A stretch of DNA of 64,000 nt from Streptomyces sp. NBC_00464. Its GTDB lineage: Bacteria; Actinomycetota; Actinomycetes; Streptomycetales; Streptomycetaceae. This document shows positions 1-10,981 of this stretch, one piece after another (positions within the stretch are counted from its first letter, which is position 1; each line of letters begins with the position of its first letter). Location of the stretch: positions 6,476,001 to 6,540,000 of the forward strand of contig NZ_CP107899.1 in the NCBI RefSeq assembly GCF_036013915.1. Reading direction: 5' to 3'. The notes under the pieces were generated by a model that saw nothing but the letters and a program-made list of their open reading frames with translations, did no database searches and had not been told where the DNA came from. The position numbers and the translations under genes were made by a program.

Positions 1-330
1 GTCCGCGATGACCAGATGTTCGTCCCGGTACACCACGCCGACCGGGAAGGGGACCGGCTCCTCCGGTGCGAAGTCCCGGTGGAACCAGAGATGCAGGCCC
101 GCCGTGTACGGCTCGTGGCCCGTCACCGCACCCCGGACGGAGACGAACCGGCTCCCGGTCAGCATGGCGTCGACCTGCTCCGCGCCGATCGCGTCCGCGA
201 ACCGCGCCAGCAGATGATCGCGAACCGTCGGCCACTGCCCTTCCGGATCCTCCGGGAGCCGCACCCGCACCGGATCGACCCCGTCGCGCTGGGGCAGCGG
301 CGACGGCGGAGGCTTCGCGCGCCCTCTCAT
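1..330 (-). CDS. RluA-family pseudouridine synthase, N-terminal part (runs off window)
   Basis: The reverse strand from an ATG at 330 reads openly to the window edge, giving about 110 residues. The last visible residues, VVYRDEHLVIAD, match the conserved block that opens the catalytic domain of RluA/YabO-type RNA pseudouridine synthases (typically yeDdhllvvdKP). These enzymes isomerise uridine in rRNA or tRNA. The catalytic Asp motif lies outside the window, so the subfamily cannot be set. The preceding 100 residues look like the N-terminal extension seen in actinobacterial members. The start is uncertain because there is no strong ribosome site before it. It is divergent from the acetylesterase gene. 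Confidence 0.7.
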   Translation of the reverse strand, partial: MRGRAKPPPSPLPQRDGVDPVRVRLPEDPEGQWPTVRDHLLARFADAIGAEQVDAMLTGSRFVSVRGAVTGHEPYTAGLHLWFHRDFAPEEPVPFPVGVVYRDEHLVIAD

Positions 331-435
331 CGGGGCACGCCGGACGCCTTGGTGCTGGTTCTCATGGTGCCGGGCATCCTTTCACAGCGTCGGGCCCGCG
401 GGCGGCAGCGGGAGTCCACGGGCATCTCCTCGAAC

Positions 436-479
436 TGAAAGGATTCAACGCCTGTCATCCGGGGGTAGAAAGCGCTTGC
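436..479 (+). promoter_or_regulatory. Two LacI-type operator-like palindromes upstream of the acetylesterase gene
   Basis: TGAAAGGATTCA at 436-447 and GAAAGCGCTTGC at 468-479 are imperfect dyads of the size and sequence bound by LacI/GalR-family repressors. The core AAGCGCTT in the second is a perfect palindrome. They lie 57-100 bp before the acetylesterase start, where a repressor would block transcription. A similar dyad precedes the beta-galactosidase gene. The assignment rests on sequence resemblance only. Confidence 0.4.
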
Positions 480-535
480 GATGCGGGCAGGGCCCGCACT
501 CGCACCCGCACCCGCATCCTCGAAGGAGCCCCGCC

Positions 536-1591
536 ATGTCCCCCGCGCGCAGAACCGGCCCCGCCCTGCTGACCGCCGTGGCAGCCGTGACCGCCCTCGC
601 CACGCCCGCCGTTGCCGACGCGGCAGCGGCGCCCGCCCCCGCGCCCACCGGCTGTACCGGAACCGCCCCCGTGGTCTGCCACTTCGACGTGGCCCCCGGC
701 ACCTATCGGGTCACCGCACGCATCGGCGGCGCCGCCGAAGGCCGTACGACGGTCACTGCCGAGACGCGGCGCGCCATGCTCGGCGAGACGCCGACCGCCG
801 CCGGACGGCAGGTGGTTCGTACGTTCACCGTCAATGTGCGCGAGCCCGAGGGGGAGCCCACCGGGGCGAGCGGCAGTCCCGGTCTCGACCTCACCTTCGG
901 GGGGCCGGCCCCTCTCCTCGCGGACCTGCACGTGACCCCGGCGCCGCGCACCCCGCAGTTGTTCCTGATCGGCGACTCGACCGTCTGTGACCAGCTCGGC
1001 AGCCCCTACACGGGGTGGGGGCAGGAGCTTCCTCAGTACCTTCGGGCGGGCATATCCGTCGCCAACTACGCCGACTCCGGTGAGAGTTCACAGACGTATC
1101 TCGACCAGCCCCAGCTCTTCCCCACGGTCCGCCCGCTGATCCGCCGGGGCGACACCGTGCTCATCCAGCTGGCCCACAACGACAAGCAGACGACCGAGGC
1201 GGACTACCGGGCCAACCTCACCACCATGATCGACGCGATCCGTGCCGAGGGCGGGCGCCCCGTGCTGGTCACCCCGATCGTCCGCCGCTGGTTCAACACC
1301 GACGGCACTCTGGACAACGGCACCGCGCTCCTGGTCAACGGCCTCGGGGTCGACCTGCCCGCGCAGGTCCGTCTCCTGGCCGCCGAAAAGGACGTGCCGC
1401 TCGTCGACCTGACGGTCCTCACCCGTCAACGGGTGGAGGAGCTCGGCCCCGAAGGTTCCAAGGCGCTCTACCTCACCGACGAGAAGCGCGACAACACGCA
1501 CACCTCCGAACGCGGAGCCACGGAGTACGCCGCCATGGTCCGCGACGCGCTGCGTGACCAGCACCTGCTGCCGGGGCGTCTGTTCCGCTGA
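536..1591 (+). CDS. Secreted rhamnogalacturonan acetylesterase-like SGNH hydrolase
   Basis: A 351-residue secreted esterase predicted to remove acetyl groups from pectic rhamnogalacturonan. The start ATG at 536 follows GAAGGAG, and an Ala-rich signal peptide (about residues 1-33) is obvious. Block I of the SGNH family is GDST near residue 146, the HND segment (LAHNDK) follows, and the catalytic DxxH is DNTH near residue 319. The roughly 110 residues before the catalytic domain form a small beta-rich module (PGTYRVT...) common in these enzymes. It converges on the beta-galactosidase gene with a shared terminator hairpin. Two LacI-like operators upstream suggest sugar-responsive control. Exact substrate is inferred from family resemblance. 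Confidence 0.8.
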   Translation: MSPARRTGPALLTAVAAVTALATPAVADAAAAPAPAPTGCTGTAPVVCHFDVAPGTYRVTARIGGAAEGRTTVTAETRRAMLGETPTAAGRQVVRTFTVNVREPEGEPTGASGSPGLDLTFGGPAPLLADLHVTPAPRTPQLFLIGDSTVCDQLGSPYTGWGQELPQYLRAGISVANYADSGESSQTYLDQPQLFPTVRPLIRRGDTVLIQLAHNDKQTTEADYRANLTTMIDAIRAEGGRPVLVTPIVRRWFNTDGTLDNGTALLVNGLGVDLPAQVRLLAAEKDVPLVDLTVLTRQRVEELGPEGSKALYLTDEKRDNTHTSERGATEYAAMVRDALRDQHLLPGRLFR

Positions 1592-1601
1592 CCCGAAGGC
1601 C

Positions 1602-1645
1602 CCCGCCCCTGCCCAGGCCGAAGCCGGGGCAGGGGCAGGGGCGGG
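1602..1645. terminator. Bidirectional hairpin between convergent genes
   Basis: A 13-bp perfect stem (1602-1614 with 1633-1645) fills the 55-bp gap between the stops of the acetylesterase and beta-galactosidase genes, so it can end transcripts from both sides. Confidence 0.8.
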
Positions 1646-1646
1646 C

Positions 1647-4595
<2,949 letters not shown>

Positions 4596-4717
4596 ACAAG
4601 GGGGGTGGTGGCTCGGATGCCGAAGCGCTCGGCGACGTCGTTGATGCGGTCCGGAGTGCCGGTCCGGTGAGGGGGGTGGCGCCGGCCTCCCCGCCGCGAC
4701 GGCCCCGACAACGCAAA

Positions 4718-4747
4718 GTGCCGACCAGGATCTCTCCTGATCGGCAC
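4718..4747 (-). terminator. Terminator of the tRNA-Leu gene
   Basis: A 13-bp stem with one G-T mismatch (4718-4730 with 4735-4747) starts 9 bp beyond the tRNA 3' end. On the transcribed strand it is followed by a short T-containing tract. Confidence 0.75.
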
Positions 4748-4755
4748 ATGCTCTG

Positions 4756-4840
4756 TGTCCGAGGGGGGACTTGAACCCCCACGCCCGATAAAGGGCACTA
4801 GCACCTCAAGCTAGCGCGTCTGCCATTCCGCCACCCGGAC
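4756..4840 (-). tRNA. tRNA-Leu: tRNA-Leu (anticodon GAG)
   Basis: Read on the reverse strand, the acceptor arm GTCCGGG pairs with CTCGGAC and is followed by discriminator A. The anticodon stem CTAGC/GCTAG closes the loop TTGAGGT, giving anticodon GAG for CUC codons. The long variable arm typical of class II leucine tRNAs is present, as is the T-arm GGTTCAAGTCC. The 3' CCA is not encoded. The length of 85 nt fits. Confidence 0.95.
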
Positions 4841-5023
4841 TAGGTGTCTGTCTCGCGGGCCCGGCCCGTTCCGACGTGGAAAACCATAGCAAACATTGAG
4901 GGGTGCTCGATCACGCCCCGGTCGGTGTGACGGGCGTATGGCGAGGGGTGGGCGGCCTTGGGTACGCGGGCCGGGCGCGGGAGGATGAGGGAGAGCACCA
5001 CAGCGACAGTGGAAGGAACCAGC

Positions 5024-6358
5024 GTGAGCGAGACCAAAGCGGCCAGGACCGGCTCCGGTGAGAGCGCCGAGAACGAGGTCGTGGACCTCTGTCGTGACCT
5101 GATCCGGATCGACACCAGCAACTACGGGGACCACTCGGGACCGGGTGAGCGGCTGGCCGCGGAGTATGTGGCCGAGAAGCTTGCCGAGGTCGGTCTTGAG
5201 CCCCAGATCTTCGAGTCCCACAAGGGCCGCGCCTCCACCGTGGCGCGGATCGAGGGCGAGGACCCGTCCAAGCCGGCCCTGCTGATCCACGGCCACACCG
5301 ACGTCGTCCCGGCCAACGCCCACGACTGGACGCATCACCCCTTCTCCGGGGAGATCGTGGACGGCTGTGTGTGGGGCCGGGGCGCGGTCGACATGAAGGA
5401 CATGGACGCGATGACCCTGGCGGTCGTACGCGACCGGATGCGCAGCGGCCGCAAGCCCCCGCGCGACATCGTGCTCGCCTTCCTCGCCGACGAGGAGGCG
5501 GGCGGCACGTACGGGGCGCGGTACCTCGTCGACAAGCACCCGGACCTGTTCGAGGGCGTCACCGAGGCCATCGGTGAGGTCGGCGGCTTCTCCTTCACGG
5601 TCAACGAGAACCTGCGGCTGTATCTCGTCGAGACCGCGCAGAAGGGCATGCACTGGATGCGGCTGACCGTGGACGGCACGGCCGGCCACGGTTCGATGAC
5701 CAACGACGACAACGCGATCACCGAGCTGTGCGAGGCGGTCGGGAGGCTGGGGCGGCACAACTGGCCGGTCCGGGTGACCAAGACCGTGCGCTCCTTCCTG
5801 GACGAGCTGTCCGACGCGCTCGGCACCCCGCTCGACCCGGAGGACATGGACGCCACGCTGGCCAAGCTCGGCGGCATCGCCAAGATGGTCGGCGCGACCC
5901 TGCGCAACTCCGCGGCCCCCACCATGCTCGGCGCCGGCTACAAGGTGAACGTGATCCCCGGGCAGGCGACCGCCCATGTCGACGGCCGCTTCCTGCCGGG
6001 GTACGAGCAGGAGTTCCTGGCCGACCTCGACCGGATCCTCGGCCCGCGCGTCAAGCGCGAGGACGTGCACGGCGACAAGGCGCTGGAGACGGACTTCGAC
6101 GGTTCGCTCGTGGACGCGATGCAGATCGCGCTCAAGGCCGAGGACCCCATCGCGCGCGCGGTCCCGTACATGCTCTCCGGTGGTACGGACGCCAAGTCCT
6201 TCGACGACCTCGGCATCCGCTGCTTCGGATTCGCTCCGCTGAAGCTCCCGCCGGAGCTCGACTTCGCGGGCATGTTCCACGGCGTGGACGAGCGCGTACC
6301 GGTCGAGGGCCTGAAGTTCGGTGCGCGGGTGCTCGACCGTTTCATCGACCACAGCTGA
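5024..6358 (+). CDS. M20-family zinc metallopeptidase (ArgE/DapE/CPG2-like)
   Basis: A 444-residue cytosolic exopeptidase or amidohydrolase of the M20 family. Visible metal and catalytic elements are HGHTDVVPA, the DMKDMD segment, the DEEAGG acid pair and the late HGVDE histidine. The central GTAGHGSM block marks the dimerisation domain. I chose the GTG at 5024 because GGAAGGA lies 7 bp before it, while the upstream ATG in frame lacks a ribosome site and adds an Arg-rich stretch. It is a stand-alone gene beside the tRNA. The substrate cannot be read from the sequence. Confidence 0.85.
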   Translation: MSETKAARTGSGESAENEVVDLCRDLIRIDTSNYGDHSGPGERLAAEYVAEKLAEVGLEPQIFESHKGRASTVARIEGEDPSKPALLIHGHTDVVPANAHDWTHHPFSGEIVDGCVWGRGAVDMKDMDAMTLAVVRDRMRSGRKPPRDIVLAFLADEEAGGTYGARYLVDKHPDLFEGVTEAIGEVGGFSFTVNENLRLYLVETAQKGMHWMRLTVDGTAGHGSMTNDDNAITELCEAVGRLGRHNWPVRVTKTVRSFLDELSDALGTPLDPEDMDATLAKLGGIAKMVGATLRNSAAPTMLGAGYKVNVIPGQATAHVDGRFLPGYEQEFLADLDRILGPRVKREDVHGDKALETDFDGSLVDAMQIALKAEDPIARAVPYMLSGGTDAKSFDDLGIRCFGFAPLKLPPELDFAGMFHGVDERVPVEGLKFGARVLDRFIDHS

Positions 6359-6517
6359 ACAGTCGGTATCCCGTCACCTTCTCGCCATATTCGCCAGCGT
6401 GTACGTACCTAACCGGAACGAGTGAAAGGGATGGATCGCTCGTAGCCCGATTACTTCTTCCTCGTTACAGGTGATGCGGTCCGCGGCTGGGACCGCACTT
6501 GCCAACTAGGAGGAATA

Positions 6518-6751
6518 ATGATCAAGAAGATCGTCGCCGCTGCGGCTGTCACCGGTGGTCTGGTGCTCGCGGGTGCCGGCATGGCCGTCGCCGACTCGGG
6601 CGCCCAGGGTGCCGCCATCGGCAGCCCCGGCGTGCTCTCGGGCAACGTCGTTCAGGTTCCCGTCCACGTTCCCGTGAACGTGTGCGGCAACACGATCTCC
6701 GTGATCGGGCTGCTGAACCCGGCCTTCGGCAACACCTGCGTCAACGCCTGA
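6518..6751 (+). CDS. chpH: Short chaplin ChpH
   Basis: A 77-residue secreted amyloid-forming surfactant that coats aerial hyphae and spores. A Sec signal peptide ends near AVADSG (about residue 26). One chaplin domain of roughly 50 residues follows, with GSPGVLSGN, the VPVHVPVNVCGN strand and the paired cysteine in FGNTCVNA. It is almost identical in pattern to S. coelicolor ChpH. The ribosome site AGGAGG sits 7 bp before the ATG. It is the first of two chaplin genes. Confidence 0.96.
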   Translation: MIKKIVAAAAVTGGLVLAGAGMAVADSGAQGAAIGSPGVLSGNVVQVPVHVPVNVCGNTISVIGLLNPAFGNTCVNA

Positions 6752-6889
6752 CGTTGTGCGTCAACCCGTAAGGGTTTGAGCCCGCTCGGCCCCGGAGCGC
6801 ACGCCATGCGCTTCGGGGCCGTCGGGTCCTTTGCCCCCGTACGGTCAAGTCCGGGGGTATTCCGGAAGGTAGAAGGCAGGAAACAACCT

Positions 6890-7663
6890 ATGCGACAGGT
6901 CACGCGTAAAGGCCTGATCACCATGGCGGCTGCGGGCGGCGTGCTAGCGCTCAGTGGCGGTTACGCGCACGCCGACGCGGGAGCGGCCGGCGGCGCATCG
7001 AATTCCCCGGGGGTGCTTTCAGGGAATTCGGTACAGATCCCGGTCGAGGTGCCGGTCAACGTCTGCGGCAACTCCGTGAACGTCGTGGGACTGCTCAACC
7101 CGGCAGCGGGCAACGCCTGCGCGAACGGTTCGGACGGTGCGGCCGCCGGCCGACACGGTGCGACCGCCGGGACCTCGGGCAGCCACGCCTCGGACAACGG
7201 CCGGGTCTCGGACGGCCGCGGCCAGGGGGTGCGGGCGGGCACCGGGAAGCACCGGGCCGCCGGCAGCGACAACGGGGGCGGGGCCACCGCGGAGGGGATC
7301 GCGAAGGGGTCGCCCGGTCTGCTCTCGGGCAACCAGATCCAGGTGCCCATCGACATCCCCGTGAACGCCTGCGGGAACAGCGTCACCATTGCCGGTCTGC
7401 TGAACCCCGCCACCGGCAACACGTGCGAGAACGACAGCACGCCGCCGGTCGTTCCGGTCACCCCGGTCACCCACGAGGCGCCGCCGGCGCCCGGGCCGCG
7501 CACCATCCCGAACGCGCCCGAACCGCAGACCCTGCCGGCGAGCGTGCCGCAGCTCGCGCACACCGGAGGGGGCGGGCTCGACCTGCTCATCCCGGCGAGC
7601 GCGGGTCTGCTGCTCGCCGGCGCGGGCACGGTGCTGTACCGCCGCGCCAAGGCCGCTGCCTGA
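6890..7663 (+). CDS. chpC: Long chaplin ChpC, sortase-anchored
   Basis: A 257-residue cell-wall-anchored chaplin. The signal peptide is at residues 1-26. It is followed by chaplin domain 1 (about 30-80, two Cys), a Ser/Gly/Ala-rich linker, and chaplin domain 2 (about 140-187, two Cys). After that come a Pro-rich stalk, the sortase motif LAHTG, a hydrophobic span and a basic tail (YRRAKAAA). A class E sortase encoded elsewhere would attach it to peptidoglycan, where it displays short chaplins. The ATG at 6890 begins the true signal peptide; the longer reading frame has no signal peptide. It lies 138 bp after chpH. Confidence 0.95.
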   Translation: MRQVTRKGLITMAAAGGVLALSGGYAHADAGAAGGASNSPGVLSGNSVQIPVEVPVNVCGNSVNVVGLLNPAAGNACANGSDGAAAGRHGATAGTSGSHASDNGRVSDGRGQGVRAGTGKHRAAGSDNGGGATAEGIAKGSPGLLSGNQIQVPIDIPVNACGNSVTIAGLLNPATGNTCENDSTPPVVPVTPVTHEAPPAPGPRTIPNAPEPQTLPASVPQLAHTGGGGLDLLIPASAGLLLAGAGTVLYRRAKAAA

Positions 7664-7686
7664 CGGCAGCAGGCAGCACGGCGAAG

Positions 7687-7718
7687 GGAACGGGCCCCGC
7701 GGCAGCGGGGCCCGTTCC
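7687..7718. terminator. Hairpin between chpC and the DUF5703 gene
   Basis: A perfect 14-bp stem (7687-7700 with 7705-7718) with loop GGCA lies between the convergent chpC and DUF5703 genes. It can terminate both transcripts. Confidence 0.85.
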
Positions 7719-7721
7719 GTC

Positions 7722-7910
7722 TCACCAGGTGGCTCGCAGCTGGCGGATGATCCGCCGCCGCAGCCGCACCCGGCGACTGCCGTCCAGGCGCAGAGTCAGT
7801 CGGTCCAACTCCCAGTGCCCGTACTCGGCATGGTCGGTCAACAGGCGGGCCGTCTCCTTCCGTGACACCCCGCGCGGCACGTACACGTCGACAAATTCGT
7901 ATTCCGGCAT
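7722..7910 (-). CDS. DUF5703 family small protein
   Basis: A 62-residue conserved Streptomyces protein starting MPEYEFVDVYVPRGVS and ending in a basic segment (RRVRLRRRIIRQL). It has no signal peptide or membrane span. I recognise it as the DUF5703 family, whose role is unknown. The basic C-terminus could bind nucleic acid or acidic partners, which is a guess. It is transcribed divergently from the acidic protein gene at 7958, 47 bp away. Confidence 0.8.
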   Translation of the reverse strand: MPEYEFVDVYVPRGVSRKETARLLTDHAEYGHWELDRLTLRLDGSRRVRLRRRIIRQLRATW

Positions 7911-7957
7911 CGCATCTATTGTGCGGGCAGAGCCCGTGTACGGATAGCGTCTGCCCT

Positions 7958-8617
7958 ATGTCTGATGCTGCGCAGCCCACCGCTGCCGAGGTACGCGCCG
8001 CCGCCGATGCGGTCAAAGCCGCGATCGACCACCACCTCGCGGCGGTCGAACGCCGGTCCGGGGACGACGACCCCGCTGTCTACGACGCGTTCAACGCACT
8101 GGCCGCTGCGGCCGAGGTCTACGACGAACTCCTCTACGACCGTCATGACGAGGTCACCCCGTTCGAGATTCCGGGGGTGGAGGACTCCCTGCCGCCGTAC
8201 GGCGGCCCGGAGGAGCCGAACGCGCTCAGCGTGCTGATCCGTCGCGATTACGCGGTGGTGGAGCCGCAGCGGCTGCTCGCGCAGGCGCAGCGCCTCGCCG
8301 ACGTGGATCCGGACGAGCGCGGCAGCGAGGGCGCGGCCGTGGTCGGCAGCAGCGTCCACGCGGCGCTGGGGGTGCTCTTCGGTGAGTACGAGGCGGACGA
8401 GATCGCGTCCCGGCACACGGAGTTCGGTCTGGAGGAGGGCGACTCGACGCTCTGGGTCGCGGCCGTGGACGAGCTGGCCGAGCCGGGGGAGTGGCTCGGT
8501 GCCCCGTTCGACGACGCGGATCCGCAGCTGGTGGTCTGCCGCTTCGACGTCAGTGCCGTCTTCGACGAGGACGATCTGGACGAGGAACTGGACGGTCTGA
8601 CGAAGGGCAGGAGCTGA
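7958..8617 (+). CDS. Conserved acidic protein of unknown function
   Basis: A 219-residue soluble, strongly acidic protein with no domain I recognise. It is mostly helical by composition (Ala/Glu/Asp-rich). The N-terminal half resembles a helical bundle around residues 8-60, and the C-terminus is rich in Asp and Glu (EDDLDEELDGL). Homologues sit in the same position in other Streptomyces, as far as I remember. The ATG at 7958 is chosen because it gives the conserved start MSDAAQPTAAEVRAAAD. The frame extends upstream without a ribosome site. It is probably expressed alone and ends at a strong terminator. Confidence 0.7.
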   Translation: MSDAAQPTAAEVRAAADAVKAAIDHHLAAVERRSGDDDPAVYDAFNALAAAAEVYDELLYDRHDEVTPFEIPGVEDSLPPYGGPEEPNALSVLIRRDYAVVEPQRLLAQAQRLADVDPDERGSEGAAVVGSSVHAALGVLFGEYEADEIASRHTEFGLEEGDSTLWVAAVDELAEPGEWLGAPFDDADPQLVVCRFDVSAVFDEDDLDEELDGLTKGRS

Positions 8618-8649
8618 TCCCTCGCTCCTGCTCCTGAAGGAGCCGTGTC

Positions 8650-8690
8650 TGAGGGCCGGGCGGACGCACGATGCGTCCGCCCGGCCCTCA
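8650..8690. terminator. Long bidirectional hairpin
   Basis: A perfect 19-bp stem (8650-8668 with 8672-8690) with a 3-nt loop lies between the stop of the acidic protein gene and the stop of the convergent RecD-like gene. Confidence 0.85.
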
Positions 8691-8749
8691 GCGGCTGTCG
8701 GGCGGCCTCGGCCCGGCACGGGGCCCGCCACCCGGCAGCCGCTCGGCCG

Positions 8750-10981
8750 TCAGCTGTCGGACGCCTCCAGCAGCGTGCGCAGCCGGGTGGTGCGGTCCTG
8801 GGCGGGGGACTCGGCCACAGCACGGGGCAGGGCCTGGTCCACACCGTGCACCACGGACAGGTGCCGCACTCCCCGGCCGAACGCGGTGTAGACCCAGGGG
8901 CGGCTCAGCCCCTGAGCCGCATCGCCCGGAAGCACGACGACGACCGCGGGCCACCGGATCCCCGCCGCCTGGTGGGCGCTGAGCGCCCAGGCGTGCCGGA
9001 CGGACGCCGCGACCTGCTCCTGCGGTACGACGACGGGGCTCCCCGCACAGTCCAGGTGCAGGCCCTCGGCGTCGGCCGAGACGACCACACCGGGCACGGT
9101 CCTGCCCGGCGCGGGGACATGGGCCACCCTGTCCCCCGGATCGAAACCGCCGAAGCGGCCGGGGCCGGGGTTGAGCCGCTGCTTGAGCGCCTCGTTCAAC
9201 GCCCGGGTGCCGGCCGAGCCGCCGTGGCCGACGGTGATGACCTGGGTGTCCGATGACGGCACCCCGATGGCACGCGGCACCGAGTCGGCGACCAACTGCA
9301 CCGTGCGGTGCACGGCCTCGCCCGCGTCGCGCACGGGGACGATCACGACCTCCTTGCCCGGAGCCTCCACCTGGTTCAGCTCCCCGATGCCGATGCCGGA
9401 GACCAGCTCGCCGATCGGGCCCGGGTCCGGCGTGCGGGAGACGACCTGAGGGCAGGCGCGGGCGGCCAGGACATCGGCGAACACCCGCCCCGCACCGGCC
9501 GATCCCAGCACGCCCGGATCGCCGCTGAACACCAGACGGGTGCCGTCGGCGAGGGACTCCACCAGCATCGCGCCGGTCTCGACGTCCAGCTGCGGGGCGT
9601 CCAGCACGACGAGCAGGTCGAGGGCGAGCGCCCCCTCCTCGTCCCGCCCGGGGCCCTCCGCGCCGGAGAGGAGCCCTGCGAGTGTGACGGCGGCAGCGGG
9701 GTCGCCGACCGCCCCGGCGAGCCGCTGCCGGCCGTCCACGCTGTGCGTGGCGCCCAGGGCCCGCAGACCGAGACCGCCGGCGGCGGCGATCAGCGCCGCG
9801 GGTTCGGCCCTCGCCGCCTCGCCGCCCGTGTGCGCGACGAGGCCGTGGGCCGCGGCGGTGCGGATCAGTTCGGCGGCCGAGGGGGACGGGGCCGCGGCGG
9901 CGGCATCCGACCAGTCGGCGTCCTTCTCGCAGGCGTTGACCAGCCGGGCGAGTCCGTCGGCGAGGCTCTCCTCCGCCAGTGCGTACCGGTCGAGGCCGAG
10001 GAACACCTGCACCGGCTCCCGCTCGGCCGCCGGATCCGCGCCCTCCTCGGTCCCGCCGTTCTCCTCGTCCTCGCCGGACTCCTCGTCCTCCGGGCCGTCC
10101 TGGAAGACCAGGACGACGCCCTCGGCGATGGCGTGCTGGACCGCCGCGTCGGGGTCGGTCACCGCCCGCCCGGCGAGCGCGGCGCGTACCTGCGCCGCGT
10201 CCAGTGCGGTGTGGCCCTGCAGCGCGGCACGCTCCAGCAGCCAGCCCACCAGGGCCGCGGTGCGCCGCTCGTCGTCGGGTCCGCAGCCGGCGCCGAGGAG
10301 GGCCCGGGCGAAGCCGTCGGCCTGTTCCGGGCCGACGCCGGGCAGGGACAGCAGCTGCCACGGGTCCTCGCGCAGGACCTCGTCGGCCTGGGCGCCCAGG
10401 GTGCCGGCTGCCGGACCGGCCAGTGCCTCGGGAGCCCCTCCCCCGGCCAGCACGGCCGCCACGGCGGCGACAGCCTCCGGCGACGCGCTCCGGGACGCGT
10501 GGACGGGCTCGGGGGCCCGCTCGCGCACCGGCGCGGGCGCTGGAGCGGTCCGGCGGGCGGGGGAAGGGGCGGGGGAGTCGAAGAACGCGGCGCCCGGCTT
10601 CTCTCCGCTCTCCACGGCCCGCACAGCGGCCAGCAGATCGGCCGCCGGGCCGCTCAGCTTCGCGCCGGCGGCGATGGGGCCCTCCTTCTCGGCCTTGCGC
10701 TTCTCGATCCGCTCCCGCAGTTCGCGCTGGGCTGCCAGCTCCGCCTCGGCCTCGGAGGGAGCCGCGGCGGCGGCGTCGCCCCCGGCGCTCCCGTCCGCGA
10801 CGGTGCCCATGTCCGCCGAGGCCGCGTCGGCCCCGTCGGGGTCCTCGGCCGTCTCCTCGTCGCCGGCCCCCGCAGCGGCCTCCTCGGCGGGTGCGGGCGC
10901 GGTGGCGGGCTCGTCCGCGACGACGTTGTCGTCGTCGGTGGCCGAGGGGCCGGGGGATTCCCCCCGGGGAAGCGCAGTCAC
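8750..10981 (-). CDS. RecD2-like protein with degenerate ATPase motifs and HhH domain
   Basis: A 743-residue protein. About 190 N-terminal residues are acidic and low-complexity. A helix-hairpin-helix block follows (LLSLPGVGPEQADGF, near residue 210). Further on, segments align in order with RecD2 helicase: GDPGVLGSAGAGRVFADVL (motif III region), VITVGHGGSAGTRALNEALKQRLNP (RecD2 LN..L), an SH3-like insert (FDPGDRVAH) and WALSAHQAAGIRWPAVVVVLP (helicase motif V/VI region). No GxGKT Walker A is visible, the DEAS-type Walker B reads LVVLDAPQLD, and the Gln of motif III is lost. It is probably an inactive helicase relative. The GTG start overlaps the upstream reductase stop by 4 bp, indicating coupled translation. 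Confidence 0.75.
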   Translation of the reverse strand: MTALPRGESPGPSATDDDNVVADEPATAPAPAEEAAAGAGDEETAEDPDGADAASADMGTVADGSAGGDAAAAAPSEAEAELAAQRELRERIEKRKAEKEGPIAAGAKLSGPAADLLAAVRAVESGEKPGAAFFDSPAPSPARRTAPAPAPVRERAPEPVHASRSASPEAVAAVAAVLAGGGAPEALAGPAAGTLGAQADEVLREDPWQLLSLPGVGPEQADGFARALLGAGCGPDDERRTAALVGWLLERAALQGHTALDAAQVRAALAGRAVTDPDAAVQHAIAEGVVLVFQDGPEDEESGEDEENGGTEEGADPAAEREPVQVFLGLDRYALAEESLADGLARLVNACEKDADWSDAAAAAPSPSAAELIRTAAAHGLVAHTGGEAARAEPAALIAAAGGLGLRALGATHSVDGRQRLAGAVGDPAAAVTLAGLLSGAEGPGRDEEGALALDLLVVLDAPQLDVETGAMLVESLADGTRLVFSGDPGVLGSAGAGRVFADVLAARACPQVVSRTPDPGPIGELVSGIGIGELNQVEAPGKEVVIVPVRDAGEAVHRTVQLVADSVPRAIGVPSSDTQVITVGHGGSAGTRALNEALKQRLNPGPGRFGGFDPGDRVAHVPAPGRTVPGVVVSADAEGLHLDCAGSPVVVPQEQVAASVRHAWALSAHQAAGIRWPAVVVVLPGDAAQGLSRPWVYTAFGRGVRHLSVVHGVDQALPRAVAESPAQDRTTRLRTLLEASDS

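Noticed and set aside
1..535. Long forward-strand open frames at the window start
   Set aside because: They overlap the reverse-strand pseudouridine synthase gene and encode only Arg/Pro-rich low-complexity sequence, as expected from high-GC antisense frames.
6415..6443. GGAACG and a downstream CGCTCGTA as an ECF (BldN-type) promoter for chpH
   Set aside because: The -35-like GGAAC is good, but the -10-like element and spacing do not fit well enough to annotate.
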